NCBI GenBank assembly: GCA_024305105.1
Contig: JAMWZA010000048.1
Location: forward strand, 1 to 33,520
Direction: 5' to 3'
DNA length: 33,520 bases
Origin: Marinoscillum sp.
GTDB lineage: Bacteria; Bacteroidota; Bacteroidia; Cytophagales; Cyclobacteriaceae
Part shown: positions 16,718 through 23,651 of the stretch, in pieces
Layout of the letters: every line of letters begins with the position of its first letter
How positions within the stretch are numbered: the stretch's first letter is position 1
Program-made: the position numbers and the translations under genes
The notes under the pieces: model-generated
What the model saw: only the letters and a program-made list of their open reading frames with translations
Databases searched by the model: none
Told to the model about the DNA's origin: nothing

Positions 16718-17145
16718 AGTTGCTCTTGTTGGCTACTTTTTTAACCACGCAACTGGAAGGTTGGGAACTTTTGAATGATGTCAGGTTCAAAAGCGAATTT
16801 AGTGAGGAGCTGGACGTATACGTTGATATTCCCTCATTTGGTGAGAAGCTGCAGGCCCTGGATGGAAAACGGGTCAAAATCAAAGGACATTACATTCCCG
16901 CAGAACTAAATGATCCGAATGGAATCATTCTATCCAAATTCCCCTATGCTGCTTGTTTTTTCTGTGGCGGGGCTGGACTGGAGTCTGTTGTGGAGGTTCA
17001 TTTTTCTGCACCTTCCCGGCATTTTAAGCCCGATGAAGTAATCACCGTGGAAGGGACTTTAAAGCTCAACAGGGATGATTTTGAGCACCTTGTATTTATT
17101 CTCAATGATGCAAAGCGAATGGTATGGGAAGATCGGGAGCAATAG
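16714..17145 (+). CDS. Small secreted CxxC protein, DUF3299-like
   Basis: A 143-residue protein with a short signal-like start (MKLLLLATFLTTQLEG). The body (LDGKRVKIKGHYIPAE ... VVEVHFSAP ... ITVEGTLKLN) looks like an OB-fold-type beta barrel. FPYAACFFCGGAG carries Cys81 and Cys84, a likely metal or disulfide site. The pattern is reminiscent of DUF3299 proteins, which also pair a KIxGY strand with a Cys-containing loop, but I am not certain of the family. Its ATG overlaps the MerC-like stop (ATGA), and the next gene starts 22 bp before its end. A periplasmic metal-binding role is inferred from the operon and operators. Confidence 0.72.
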   Translation: MKLLLLATFLTTQLEGWELLNDVRFKSEFSEELDVYVDIPSFGEKLQALDGKRVKIKGHYIPAELNDPNGIILSKFPYAACFFCGGAGLESVVEVHFSAPSRHFKPDEVITVEGTLKLNRDDFEHLVFILNDAKRMVWEDREQ

Positions 17146-17594
17146 TTCTAATAACGTGTTTTTTGTGGAACTGCATGGGCAAAAGCGATCAGAAGTTGGA
17201 GGAAGCGATGCAAATACATGTCATGTCAGTAAAAATAAGCCAGCACATTGATGAGAAGATTACAAAGCTGGAGCACTATGCGATGATGCAAAGTAAGGAG
17301 TTGCAAATCAGTTTGATGGACTCTGTAAAAGCACTAAACGCAGATCTTTTTTACTGGAGAAGCAATTTGATAGAGGTGCCCGGCATGGAGCACGAGCATC
17401 AACATGGGCATACGCATGGCTATCAACCTTTAGCTCATTTAACCCCTGAAATGGTATTGGATATTCAGAAAGACCTAAGAAATCAGATCATTCAACTGAA
17501 TATTCGAACTCAAAAATTACTCGATACACTGGATAATAAGAATGAAAATGAACTTATTGAAAAAAAAGAAAAAGCTTCCCGTTACGGTGCTTAG
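17124..17594 (+). CDS. His-rich lipoprotein of the metal operon
   Basis: A 156-residue lipoprotein. The signal sequence ends in LWNC with Cys17 as the lipidation site. The rest is two long amphipathic helices ([39 protein letters not shown]) joined by a loop with the metal-binding cluster [10 protein letters not shown] at about residues 90-99. I do not recognise a named family. The cluster is the type of motif that binds Zn(II) in periplasmic zinc chaperones. The gene overlaps its upstream neighbour by 22 bp and the following GTPase by 53 bp. It plausibly buffers or passes zinc in the periplasm, which is an inference from motif and context. Confidence 0.75.
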   Translation: MGRSGAIVLITCFLWNCMGKSDQKLEEAMQIHVMSVKISQHIDEKITKLEHYAMMQSKELQISLMDSVKALNADLFYWRSNLIEVPGMEHEHQHGHTHGYQPLAHLTPEMVLDIQKDLRNQIIQLNIRTQKLLDTLDNKNENELIEKKEKASRYGA

Positions 17595-18771
17595 TGGTTT
17601 TTTAGGAGCTGGTAAAACCACATTACTCAATCATGTACTCAACAATCGTGAAGGTCTGAAAGTAGCTGTGATTGTCAACGATATGAGTGAGGTAAACATA
17701 GATGAAAAGCTTATTGCCAGCGGCAGTGAGCTTTCTCGTACGGATGAGAAATTGGTGGAAATGAGTAATGGCTGCATCTGTTGTACGCTCAGAGAGGATC
17801 TGATGATCGAGGTAGAGAAGCTGGCCAAAATGAACAAGTTCGATTATCTGCTCATCGAAAGTACCGGGATCTCTGAGCCGATTCCTGTAGCGCAAACGTT
17901 CTCCTATGCTACAGGTGATGAATTGTATGACTTGACTAAATTCAGTCAACTGGATACGATGGTTACAGTGGTCGATGCCTATAATTTCTTCAAGGATTTT
18001 GGGAGTGCTGACACCATCCTGGATCGAGAGATGACTGATGATGAGCAAGATGAGCGCTCTATTGTGAACCTGCTAACAGATCAGGTGGAGTTTGCCAATA
18101 TCATTATTCTGAATAAGACTGATCTGGTAGAGGCATCACAACTAGGCCTATTGGAAAAAACGCTGCATAAGTTAAACCCTGGCGCCAAAGTCATTCGCTC
18201 AAGCTTTGGCAAGATAGACCCTAAAGAGATTCTGAATACCAGGCTGTTTAACTATGATGAAGCGGAGCAATCAACCGGCTGGCAGAAGGAACTGGAACTG
18301 TCCCAAAAAGGGATTGCTCATAGCCCGGAAACCGAAGAGTATGGTATAGGCTCTTTTGTTTTTAGAGATCCCAGACCGTTCCACCCAGAGCGATTTATGA
18401 ATTATGTCGCTGAGCACTTTTCCTCCACTGTTATTCGCAGCAAAGGAATTTTTTGGTTGGCTTCCAGGCCTGACAAAGCGGTGCTTTGGAGCCAGGCGGG
18501 AGGTTCACTACGAGCCGAGCTGTATGGTCGATGGTGGGCAAGTGTACCTTTTAAGGAGCGAGCCTTGAACCCCGTTTATTTAGAAAATCAATCCCTCATA
18601 CAAGAAAAGTGGAATAAAAAATGGGGAGACCGGATGAATGAACTGGTTTTTATTGGTCAGGAAATGGACCAAAAAAAGATGATTGCAGATTTGGAGTCTT
18701 GCTTGTTGACAGACTTAGAAATAGTAGGTATGGAATCGGGGAATGAGTTTGAAGATCGTTGGCCGATATGA
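17542..18771 (+). CDS. COG0523 G3E-family GTPase (CobW/ZigA/YciC-like)
   Basis: A 409-residue cytoplasmic GTPase and putative metal chaperone. Walker A is GFLGAGKTT (residues 19-27), the family metal site is GCICCTL (77-83, Cys78, Cys80, Cys81), the switch region has [11 protein letters not shown], and NKTD gives guanine specificity. The C-terminal CobW_C region contains [10 protein letters not shown] and [11 protein letters not shown]. Members under Zur control (YciC/ZagA, ZigA) help deliver zinc to enzymes during starvation. ATG 17542 or 17548 are the only starts before the core fold, so the 53-bp overlap with the lipoprotein gene appears real. The next gene overlaps by 4 bp. The family call is certain; zinc specificity is inferred. 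Confidence 0.94.
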   Translation: MKMNLLKKKKKLPVTVLSGFLGAGKTTLLNHVLNNREGLKVAVIVNDMSEVNIDEKLIASGSELSRTDEKLVEMSNGCICCTLREDLMIEVEKLAKMNKFDYLLIESTGISEPIPVAQTFSYATGDELYDLTKFSQLDTMVTVVDAYNFFKDFGSADTILDREMTDDEQDERSIVNLLTDQVEFANIIILNKTDLVEASQLGLLEKTLHKLNPGAKVIRSSFGKIDPKEILNTRLFNYDEAEQSTGWQKELELSQKGIAHSPETEEYGIGSFVFRDPRPFHPERFMNYVAEHFSSTVIRSKGIFWLASRPDKAVLWSQAGGSLRAELYGRWWASVPFKERALNPVYLENQSLIQEKWNKKWGDRMNELVFIGQEMDQKKMIADLESCLLTDLEIVGMESGNEFEDRWPI

Positions 18772-19679
18772 GTAGTATTATAACAAATTTTGAAGTAATC
18801 ATTGTTGGAGGTAGCTATGCCGGACTTTCAGCAGCTATGGCACTAGGAAGATCTCGTAGAAAGACCCTTATTATAGATGCAGGGGATCCTTGCAATAAGC
18901 AAACACCCCATTCACATAATTTTTTAACACAGGATGGTGTTCCACCTGCTCAGATTGCCTCTTTAGCAAAAGAGCAGGTCTTGGCTTATTCAACAGTGAG
19001 TTGGCAAAATGATGCTGTTGGCAAACTCAAAAAGACTGATAACTCGGTTGAGGTAAGTACAGAGAGTGGTGCTTCCTTTAGTGGCAATAAACTAATTATT
19101 GCAACAGGCCTTACAGACGTACTTCCTACTATTCCCGGTTTCAAGGAGTGTTGGGGCAATTCCATCATTCACTGTCCATACTGCCATGGCTATGAGTATA
19201 GAGATCAGAAAACGGGAATTCTTGCATCTGGAGAACAGGCCATGGAGATGGTGAAGCTCATCGATCACTGGACTAAGGATTTGACTCTTTTTCTAAATGG
19301 TAAGAATGACTTACTTCCTGAGCATCATGAATTGATTCTTGATAAGGGTGTACGCATAATTGATGGGACGATTCAGGAAGTTATTCAGGAGCAAGGAAAA
19401 CTTCAGTATCTGGTGATGGCTGATGGTTCTCAGGAATACTTAGATGCACTTTACGCAAGAGTACTTACTCAGCAGAGAATTCGCTCCATTGCCGAACTTG
19501 GTTGTTCGTTAACAGAAATGGGACTTTTGGAGGTCGATATGTTTGGTAAGACCAAGGTTAAAGGTGTTTATGCTGTTGGAGATTGTGCTCACCCTATGAG
19601 ATCTGTTGCCACAGCGGTTTATTCAGGCAATATAGCTGGAGCAATGATCAATAAGGAACTCATTGATGAAGATTTCTGA
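18768..19679 (+). CDS. GliT/thioredoxin-reductase-like FAD oxidoreductase
   Basis: A 303-residue flavoprotein. The FAD-binding motif is [19 protein letters not shown] at the N-terminus, and [12 protein letters not shown] at about residues 268-279 is the second FAD motif. The redox pair is in HCPYCHGYE at about 136-144. This CxxC-HGYE form is found in the GliT/HlmI group of dithiol oxidases and in low-molecular-weight relatives of thioredoxin reductase, not in classical TrxB (CATC). The NADP-binding part looks reduced: there is no clear GxGxxA motif after the CxxC. I chose ATG 18768, which overlaps the GTPase stop (ATGA), over TTG 18759. It closes the metal operon; its substrate is unknown. 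Confidence 0.85.
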   Translation: MSSIITNFEVIIVGGSYAGLSAAMALGRSRRKTLIIDAGDPCNKQTPHSHNFLTQDGVPPAQIASLAKEQVLAYSTVSWQNDAVGKLKKTDNSVEVSTESGASFSGNKLIIATGLTDVLPTIPGFKECWGNSIIHCPYCHGYEYRDQKTGILASGEQAMEMVKLIDHWTKDLTLFLNGKNDLLPEHHELILDKGVRIIDGTIQEVIQEQGKLQYLVMADGSQEYLDALYARVLTQQRIRSIAELGCSLTEMGLLEVDMFGKTKVKGVYAVGDCAHPMRSVATAVYSGNIAGAMINKELIDEDF

Positions 19680-19725
19680 GTTGAAATAAAACGATATTTC
19701 GCTTAATTCTGTTGATAATGTAATC

Positions 19726-19740
19726 TGCAATGAATTTGCA
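19726..19740. promoter_or_regulatory. Fur/Zur-type operator 3
   Basis: TGCAA-TGAAT-TTGCA is a perfect 5-5-5 palindrome, 19 bp before the start of the Fur-family gene. A further half-site, TTTGCAA, lies at 19752-19758 next to the start codon. The position suggests that the regulator represses its own operon. Confidence 0.72.
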
Positions 19741-19759
19741 TTTACATTACATTTGCAAT

Positions 19760-20182
19760 ATGAAGTACAGTGAGCTAAAGCAAAGTCTGAAAAACCACAA
19801 ATTACGCATCACCGATTGTCGAATGGATGTACTGGAGTATTTCCAGCAGCAGAAGAAGGCGCTTTCATTCAGGGACTTGGAGTATAAGTTTCAGGAATAT
19901 GATCGGGTAACGCTTTACCGAACCTTGCATTCATTTGAAGAAAATGGATTGCTTCATAAAATACCCGGGGATAGTGGATCTGCGGTTTATGGACTCTGTA
20001 ATGATTGTGGAGTGGAAGCGCATCACCACAATCACATGCACTTTAAATGCGATACCTGTGGTACCACAGAGTGTATTGATGTTCCAGTAGAAATCCCCAC
20101 CATATCTCTCCCGAAAAACTACAAAATGACAGACATGGATGTTATTGTCAATGGTATTTGTAATCACTGCAATTCCAACTGA
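19760..20182 (+). CDS. Fur-family metalloregulator (probably Zur)
   Basis: A 140-residue repressor. The winged-helix part contains LRITDCRMDVLEYF and the recognition region DRVTLYRTLHSFEENGLLHK. The metal part has the His cluster HHHNHMHF (88-95) and two Cys pairs, C97-x2-C100 and C134-x2-C137, the structural zinc site of Fur proteins. I chose ATG 19760 (MKYSELKQSL) because the upstream in-frame ATG 19730 lies within operator 3 and would add an odd decapeptide. It precedes the TonB receptor by 5 bp, so the two are co-transcribed. Fur, Zur and PerR cannot be separated by sequence alone; the COG0523 GTPase and His-rich neighbours favour Zur. Confidence 0.92.
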   Translation: MKYSELKQSLKNHKLRITDCRMDVLEYFQQQKKALSFRDLEYKFQEYDRVTLYRTLHSFEENGLLHKIPGDSGSAVYGLCNDCGVEAHHHNHMHFKCDTCGTTECIDVPVEIPTISLPKNYKMTDMDVIVNGICNHCNSN

Positions 20183-20187
20183 TCTAT

Positions 20188-22554
20188 ATGCGGCAATTTT
20201 ATTTAGGGGTAATAATGATGGTCGCTTCAGCATCATTGGCCCAAACCAGTCTGAGGGGAAATGTTACAGATCCTGCTGGTGAGCCTTTGATTGGGGCCAC
20301 AGTACTCATTCATGAGTTGGATAAAGGGATGGTAACCGACCTGGATGGTCAGTTTAGATTCGACAACCTGAGGGTCGCCGACTATCATTTACACATCAGC
20401 TATATTGGCTATGAAGCCAAGACCATTGCTATACATCCGAGAGACGGGGATGGTGTCACGATCGTATTGGAGCCAACTTCACTGGAGCTTAGTGAGATAG
20501 TGGTGGAGTCCAACCATTACAAAACAGGTCCCAGGGAGCATACGCTGGCGATGGAGATCATAGACATGGAGTACCTAAAGAAAAACAGGAAGGGCACTTT
20601 GGTTAATTCGCTGGAAGACTTACCGGGAGTTAATGCGATCAACACTGGTGTGGGTATTTCGAAGCCTGTAATTCGGGGCATGAGTTTCAATCGCGTGATT
20701 GTAAATGATAAAGGAGTAAAGCAAGAAGGCCAGCAATGGGGTACCGATCATGGGTTGGAGATAGACATGTTTGAGCCTGGCCGAGTGGAAGTGGTCAAAG
20801 GTCCAAGTTCGCTGATGTACGGCTCGGATGGACTTGGAGGAGTTCTGAATATTTTTCCGCCATCGCTACCAGATCCCGGCACGCATCAGGGTGCTGTTCA
20901 GAGTATATATAAGACCAACAACCAGTCTGTCAGCACGTCTACATCTTTGGAGGGAAATTTCGATGATAAAGTCTACCGGCTAAGGTTCAGCACCCAAGAT
21001 TTTGGAGACTATCGCGTGCCAGCTACTAGTTTCAATTATAATAATTTTAACCTTCCCCTGTATGACAATCAGCTAAAGAATACCGCAGGAAATGAGCGAA
21101 ATCTCACGGCTATGGTAGGCTTGAAAAAGAATTGGGGATACTCAACGCTCACAGTAAGTAATTTCCATCAGACGGCTGGTTTTTTTGTAGGAGCAATAGG
21201 CATACCCAGATCTTATCAGCTCACACCAGATGGTGATAGTCGAAACACTGATTTGCCAAAACAAGTCATCAATCATTTTAAAGTGATATCCAATAGTAAT
21301 ATCCTTATTGGGAAGAATTGGTTGGAGTTGGACATGGGCTATCAGAATAACTATCGTCAGGAACAGTCAAACCCACACGCACATGGCAAGGGCCCAAGGC
21401 CGGATGGCACTCAGGCACATGCTTTACGCCTTCAAACTTACAGCCTAAATGCGCGTTATTTCATTCGATTATCTGATAGACACTCCAGGATACTCGGGGT
21501 GCAGGGCCAGCAGCAGAGTAATTCACGTGGTGGCTTTGAATTTCTTTTGCCAGAGTTTTCAAGTGCCTCAGTAGGGGCGTTTGTTTTTGAAGAATTTAGT
21601 TTTAAAAAGCAAGTTACAGCCACGGCAGGCGTGAGGTTTGATTATGCCAACAGAAGTATCGACTCCTATTCAGAACCAATATATAGTGATGAAACGACTA
21701 TAGAACGCTACTATCAACGTAATGGAGCTATCAATTCGGATTTTTACAATGTTTCCGGAGCGCTAGGTTTGAGCTATTATCCAAGTCGTTCATTTAATGC
21801 TAAATGGAATTTAGGCACCAGCTTTAAAGTCCCAACCGCAGCAGAGCTTTCTATGAATGGAATCCACCATGGTACCTTTCGACATGAAGTCGGAGACAGC
21901 ACATTGACTTCCGAGAGAGGATTGCAAGCAGACTTGAGCCTGAGTTATCAAAAGAGTAATATTAGCCTGGTGGTAAGCCCTTTTATCTCCTGGTTTAATG
22001 ATTTTATCTATTTGGCTCCGACTGCAATGTTTTCATCCAGTATGGATTCAGATGCCTTTCCGGAGGGTGGGCAAGTATTTCAATATAAGCAGAACGATGC
22101 ATTTTTCGCTGGAGGTGAGGTGGCAGCAGAGTATCACCCGATCGAGGAATTACATATTCGGGTAGCATATGAGTATGTGTATAATTACAACCTGGATACG
22201 AAGTTGCCCTTACCATTCACTCCGCCAGCCTCCATTTTTACTGAGTTGCAATATGAGCTTGAATCATCCATGACCTGGCTCGATGGAGTCAATTTCGGAG
22301 TGAACTTCAAGAAGGTTTTTGACCAAAAAAGGGTAGATAGAAATGAGCGGACCACTCCAGGGTATTATTTGATTGGTTTCAATATGGGTACTCAGTTTGT
22401 TTTCAATGGATTCAAACCCGAATTGGTTTTTTCAGCACTTAATCTTACTGACACACGATATTTCAATCATTTGAGTAGGTATCGCCTACTTAATCTACCA
22501 GAGCAAGGTAGAAACTTCATGATTTCATTGAATATACCTTTTGCAATTAAGTAG
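20188..22554 (+). CDS. TonB-dependent outer-membrane receptor, metal uptake
   Basis: A 788-residue outer-membrane protein. A signal peptide (MRQFYLGVIMMVASASLA) is followed by a carboxypeptidase-regulatory-like domain (about 22-100, LRGNVTDPAGEPLIGATVLI), a plug (about 115-230, GINAxNTGVGISKPVIRGMS-type sequence and MYGSDGLGGVLNIF) and a beta barrel ending in FAIK. A loop with NPHAHGKGPRPDGTQAHA is His-rich. It forms an operon with the Fur-family regulator. Its length is that of siderophore/metal receptors, not of SusC proteins. With operator 3 upstream it is most simply a zinc receptor of ZnuD type. Substrate is inferred. Confidence 0.9.
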   Translation: MRQFYLGVIMMVASASLAQTSLRGNVTDPAGEPLIGATVLIHELDKGMVTDLDGQFRFDNLRVADYHLHISYIGYEAKTIAIHPRDGDGVTIVLEPTSLELSEIVVESNHYKTGPREHTLAMEIIDMEYLKKNRKGTLVNSLEDLPGVNAINTGVGISKPVIRGMSFNRVIVNDKGVKQEGQQWGTDHGLEIDMFEPGRVEVVKGPSSLMYGSDGLGGVLNIFPPSLPDPGTHQGAVQSIYKTNNQSVSTSTSLEGNFDDKVYRLRFSTQDFGDYRVPATSFNYNNFNLPLYDNQLKNTAGNERNLTAMVGLKKNWGYSTLTVSNFHQTAGFFVGAIGIPRSYQLTPDGDSRNTDLPKQVINHFKVISNSNILIGKNWLELDMGYQNNYRQEQSNPHAHGKGPRPDGTQAHALRLQTYSLNARYFIRLSDRHSRILGVQGQQQSNSRGGFEFLLPEFSSASVGAFVFEEFSFKKQVTATAGVRFDYANRSIDSYSEPIYSDETTIERYYQRNGAINSDFYNVSGALGLSYYPSRSFNAKWNLGTSFKVPTAAELSMNGIHHGTFRHEVGDSTLTSERGLQADLSLSYQKSNISLVVSPFISWFNDFIYLAPTAMFSSSMDSDAFPEGGQVFQYKQNDAFFAGGEVAAEYHPIEELHIRVAYEYVYNYNLDTKLPLPFTPPASIFTELQYELESSMTWLDGVNFGVNFKKVFDQKRVDRNERTTPGYYLIGFNMGTQFVFNGFKPELVFSALNLTDTRYFNHLSRYRLLNLPEQGRNFMISLNIPFAIK

Positions 22555-22571
22555 TGTATAGTTTATACTTG
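22540..22571 (+). promoter_or_regulatory. Candidate promoter of the His/Asp-rich lipoprotein gene
   Basis: TTTG at 22540-22543 and TATACTTG at 22564-22571 are 20 bp apart. This matches the Bacteroidota consensus TTTG-N19-21-TAnnTTTG with one mismatch. The -33 element lies within the last codons of the receptor gene. Operator 4 begins at the end of the -7 element. Confidence 0.5.
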
Positions 22572-22584
22572 CAATATAATTGCA
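22570..22584. promoter_or_regulatory. Fur/Zur-type operator 4
   Basis: TGCAA-TATAA-TTGCA is a perfect 5-5-5 palindrome, 19 bp before the lipoprotein start codon. It gives the lipoprotein gene its own regulated promoter even though it directly follows the receptor gene. Confidence 0.72.
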
Positions 22585-22603
22585 TTAAATAATAAATGAA
22601 TAT

Positions 22604-23446
22604 ATGAAAAGATTAATACTAGGCCTGGGACTACTTTCAATGTTTTTTCTAATGGCTTGTGAAGACGATGAGGTCGTGGATGTAACAGCTCCAACCATCG
22701 AAATGGAAGAGCCAGAATATGGAGAATCTTTCGTTGCTGGCGGAGACATTCATTTTGATGCACTCTTTGAAGATGATGTGGAGCTGGCTACCTTCAATTT
22801 GACTATTCATGACAACTTTGATGGTCATAATCATGGTAGAGTAGCTGTGACAGCTTTTGATTTTGATCAAAGCTACGAATTGACCGGAAAATCGGACGAT
22901 GTTCATGAGGATATTGAAATTCCAGCAAATGCCACAGCTGGGCCTTACCATCTCATTGTGGAGGCGATTGATGCAGCAGGTAACTCTACTACGTTCGCAG
23001 ATGGTTCATCCAAGGAGATTGAAATCTGGATTACTAACGACGAGATGCCACATGTGCATTTTGAAGATGCCAACGAAACGGGAGTAGATGAATACGAAGG
23101 TGAAGTAGGTGTGGCATTGATGTTTTATGGAGAGGTAGAAGATGAGGTAGGAGCACTAGACCATGTAATGATTATGGTTGGTCATCTGGAAGAAGGCGCA
23201 GAGCATGATGATCACGATCACGGTGGCCGAACATTACAGGATGATGATCATATTTTTGAGAAGGAAATAGAGGTAGAAGGAGAGACTTCTGTTTTGCTTC
23301 AGGATTTACTAGAAGGTGAATCAATCGTGGTGGCTCAAAGTGATCTCGATGAGTTAGAAGAAGGTGAGCACCTTTATCTAATAGTACAGGCAGAAGATGA
23401 AGATGGCAACATCTCCCGTCACGCCATAGAAATACACTTTGACTAA
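22604..23446 (+). CDS. His/Asp-rich lipoprotein (DUF4625-like), metal binding inferred
   Basis: A 280-residue, very acidic lipoprotein with lipobox LMAC (Cys19). Two Ig-like modules follow: APTIEMEEPEYGESFVAGGD ... DAAGNSTTF (about 28-135) and a second ending in IVQAEDEDGNISRHAIEIHF. The first resembles DUF4625. Metal-ligand-rich stretches are HDNFDGHNHGR and EHDDHDHGG. It has its own operator and promoter and is followed by an intrinsic terminator, so it is probably a single-gene unit of the same regulon. Surface or periplasmic capture of zinc for the adjacent TonB receptor is the likely role. That role is inferred. Confidence 0.8.
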   Translation: MKRLILGLGLLSMFFLMACEDDEVVDVTAPTIEMEEPEYGESFVAGGDIHFDALFEDDVELATFNLTIHDNFDGHNHGRVAVTAFDFDQSYELTGKSDDVHEDIEIPANATAGPYHLIVEAIDAAGNSTTFADGSSKEIEIWITNDEMPHVHFEDANETGVDEYEGEVGVALMFYGEVEDEVGALDHVMIMVGHLEEGAEHDDHDHGGRTLQDDDHIFEKEIEVEGETSVLLQDLLEGESIVVAQSDLDELEEGEHLYLIVQAEDEDGNISRHAIEIHFD

Positions 23447-23492
23447 GAAATTAAGATAATTTCGGGTTTTAACATTCCGTAATTAGGTAGAA

Positions 23493-23520
23493 GGCTGTCA
23501 TGAAATTGACAGCCTTTTTT
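23493..23520 (+). terminator. Intrinsic terminator of the metal cluster
   Basis: A perfect 8-bp stem, GGCTGTCA and TGACAGCC, with a 6-base loop, is followed directly by six or more T residues. It lies about 45 bp after the lipoprotein stop codon. Confidence 0.88.
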
Positions 23521-23651
23521 ATGTTTGCTAAGCAACATTCGCTAGTTATAATAGAACCCACAAACGAGAGAATTTGAAGTTTGATCTCATTACGAATCTT
23601 AGGTGCAAAAAAATGAATATGGCAAACTTGCGGGAAAATAGTTGTTCACAA

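Noticed and set aside
17623-18048. Long antisense open frame within the COG0523 GTPase gene
   Set aside because: It mirrors a strongly coding gene, has no recognisable motif and no promoter.
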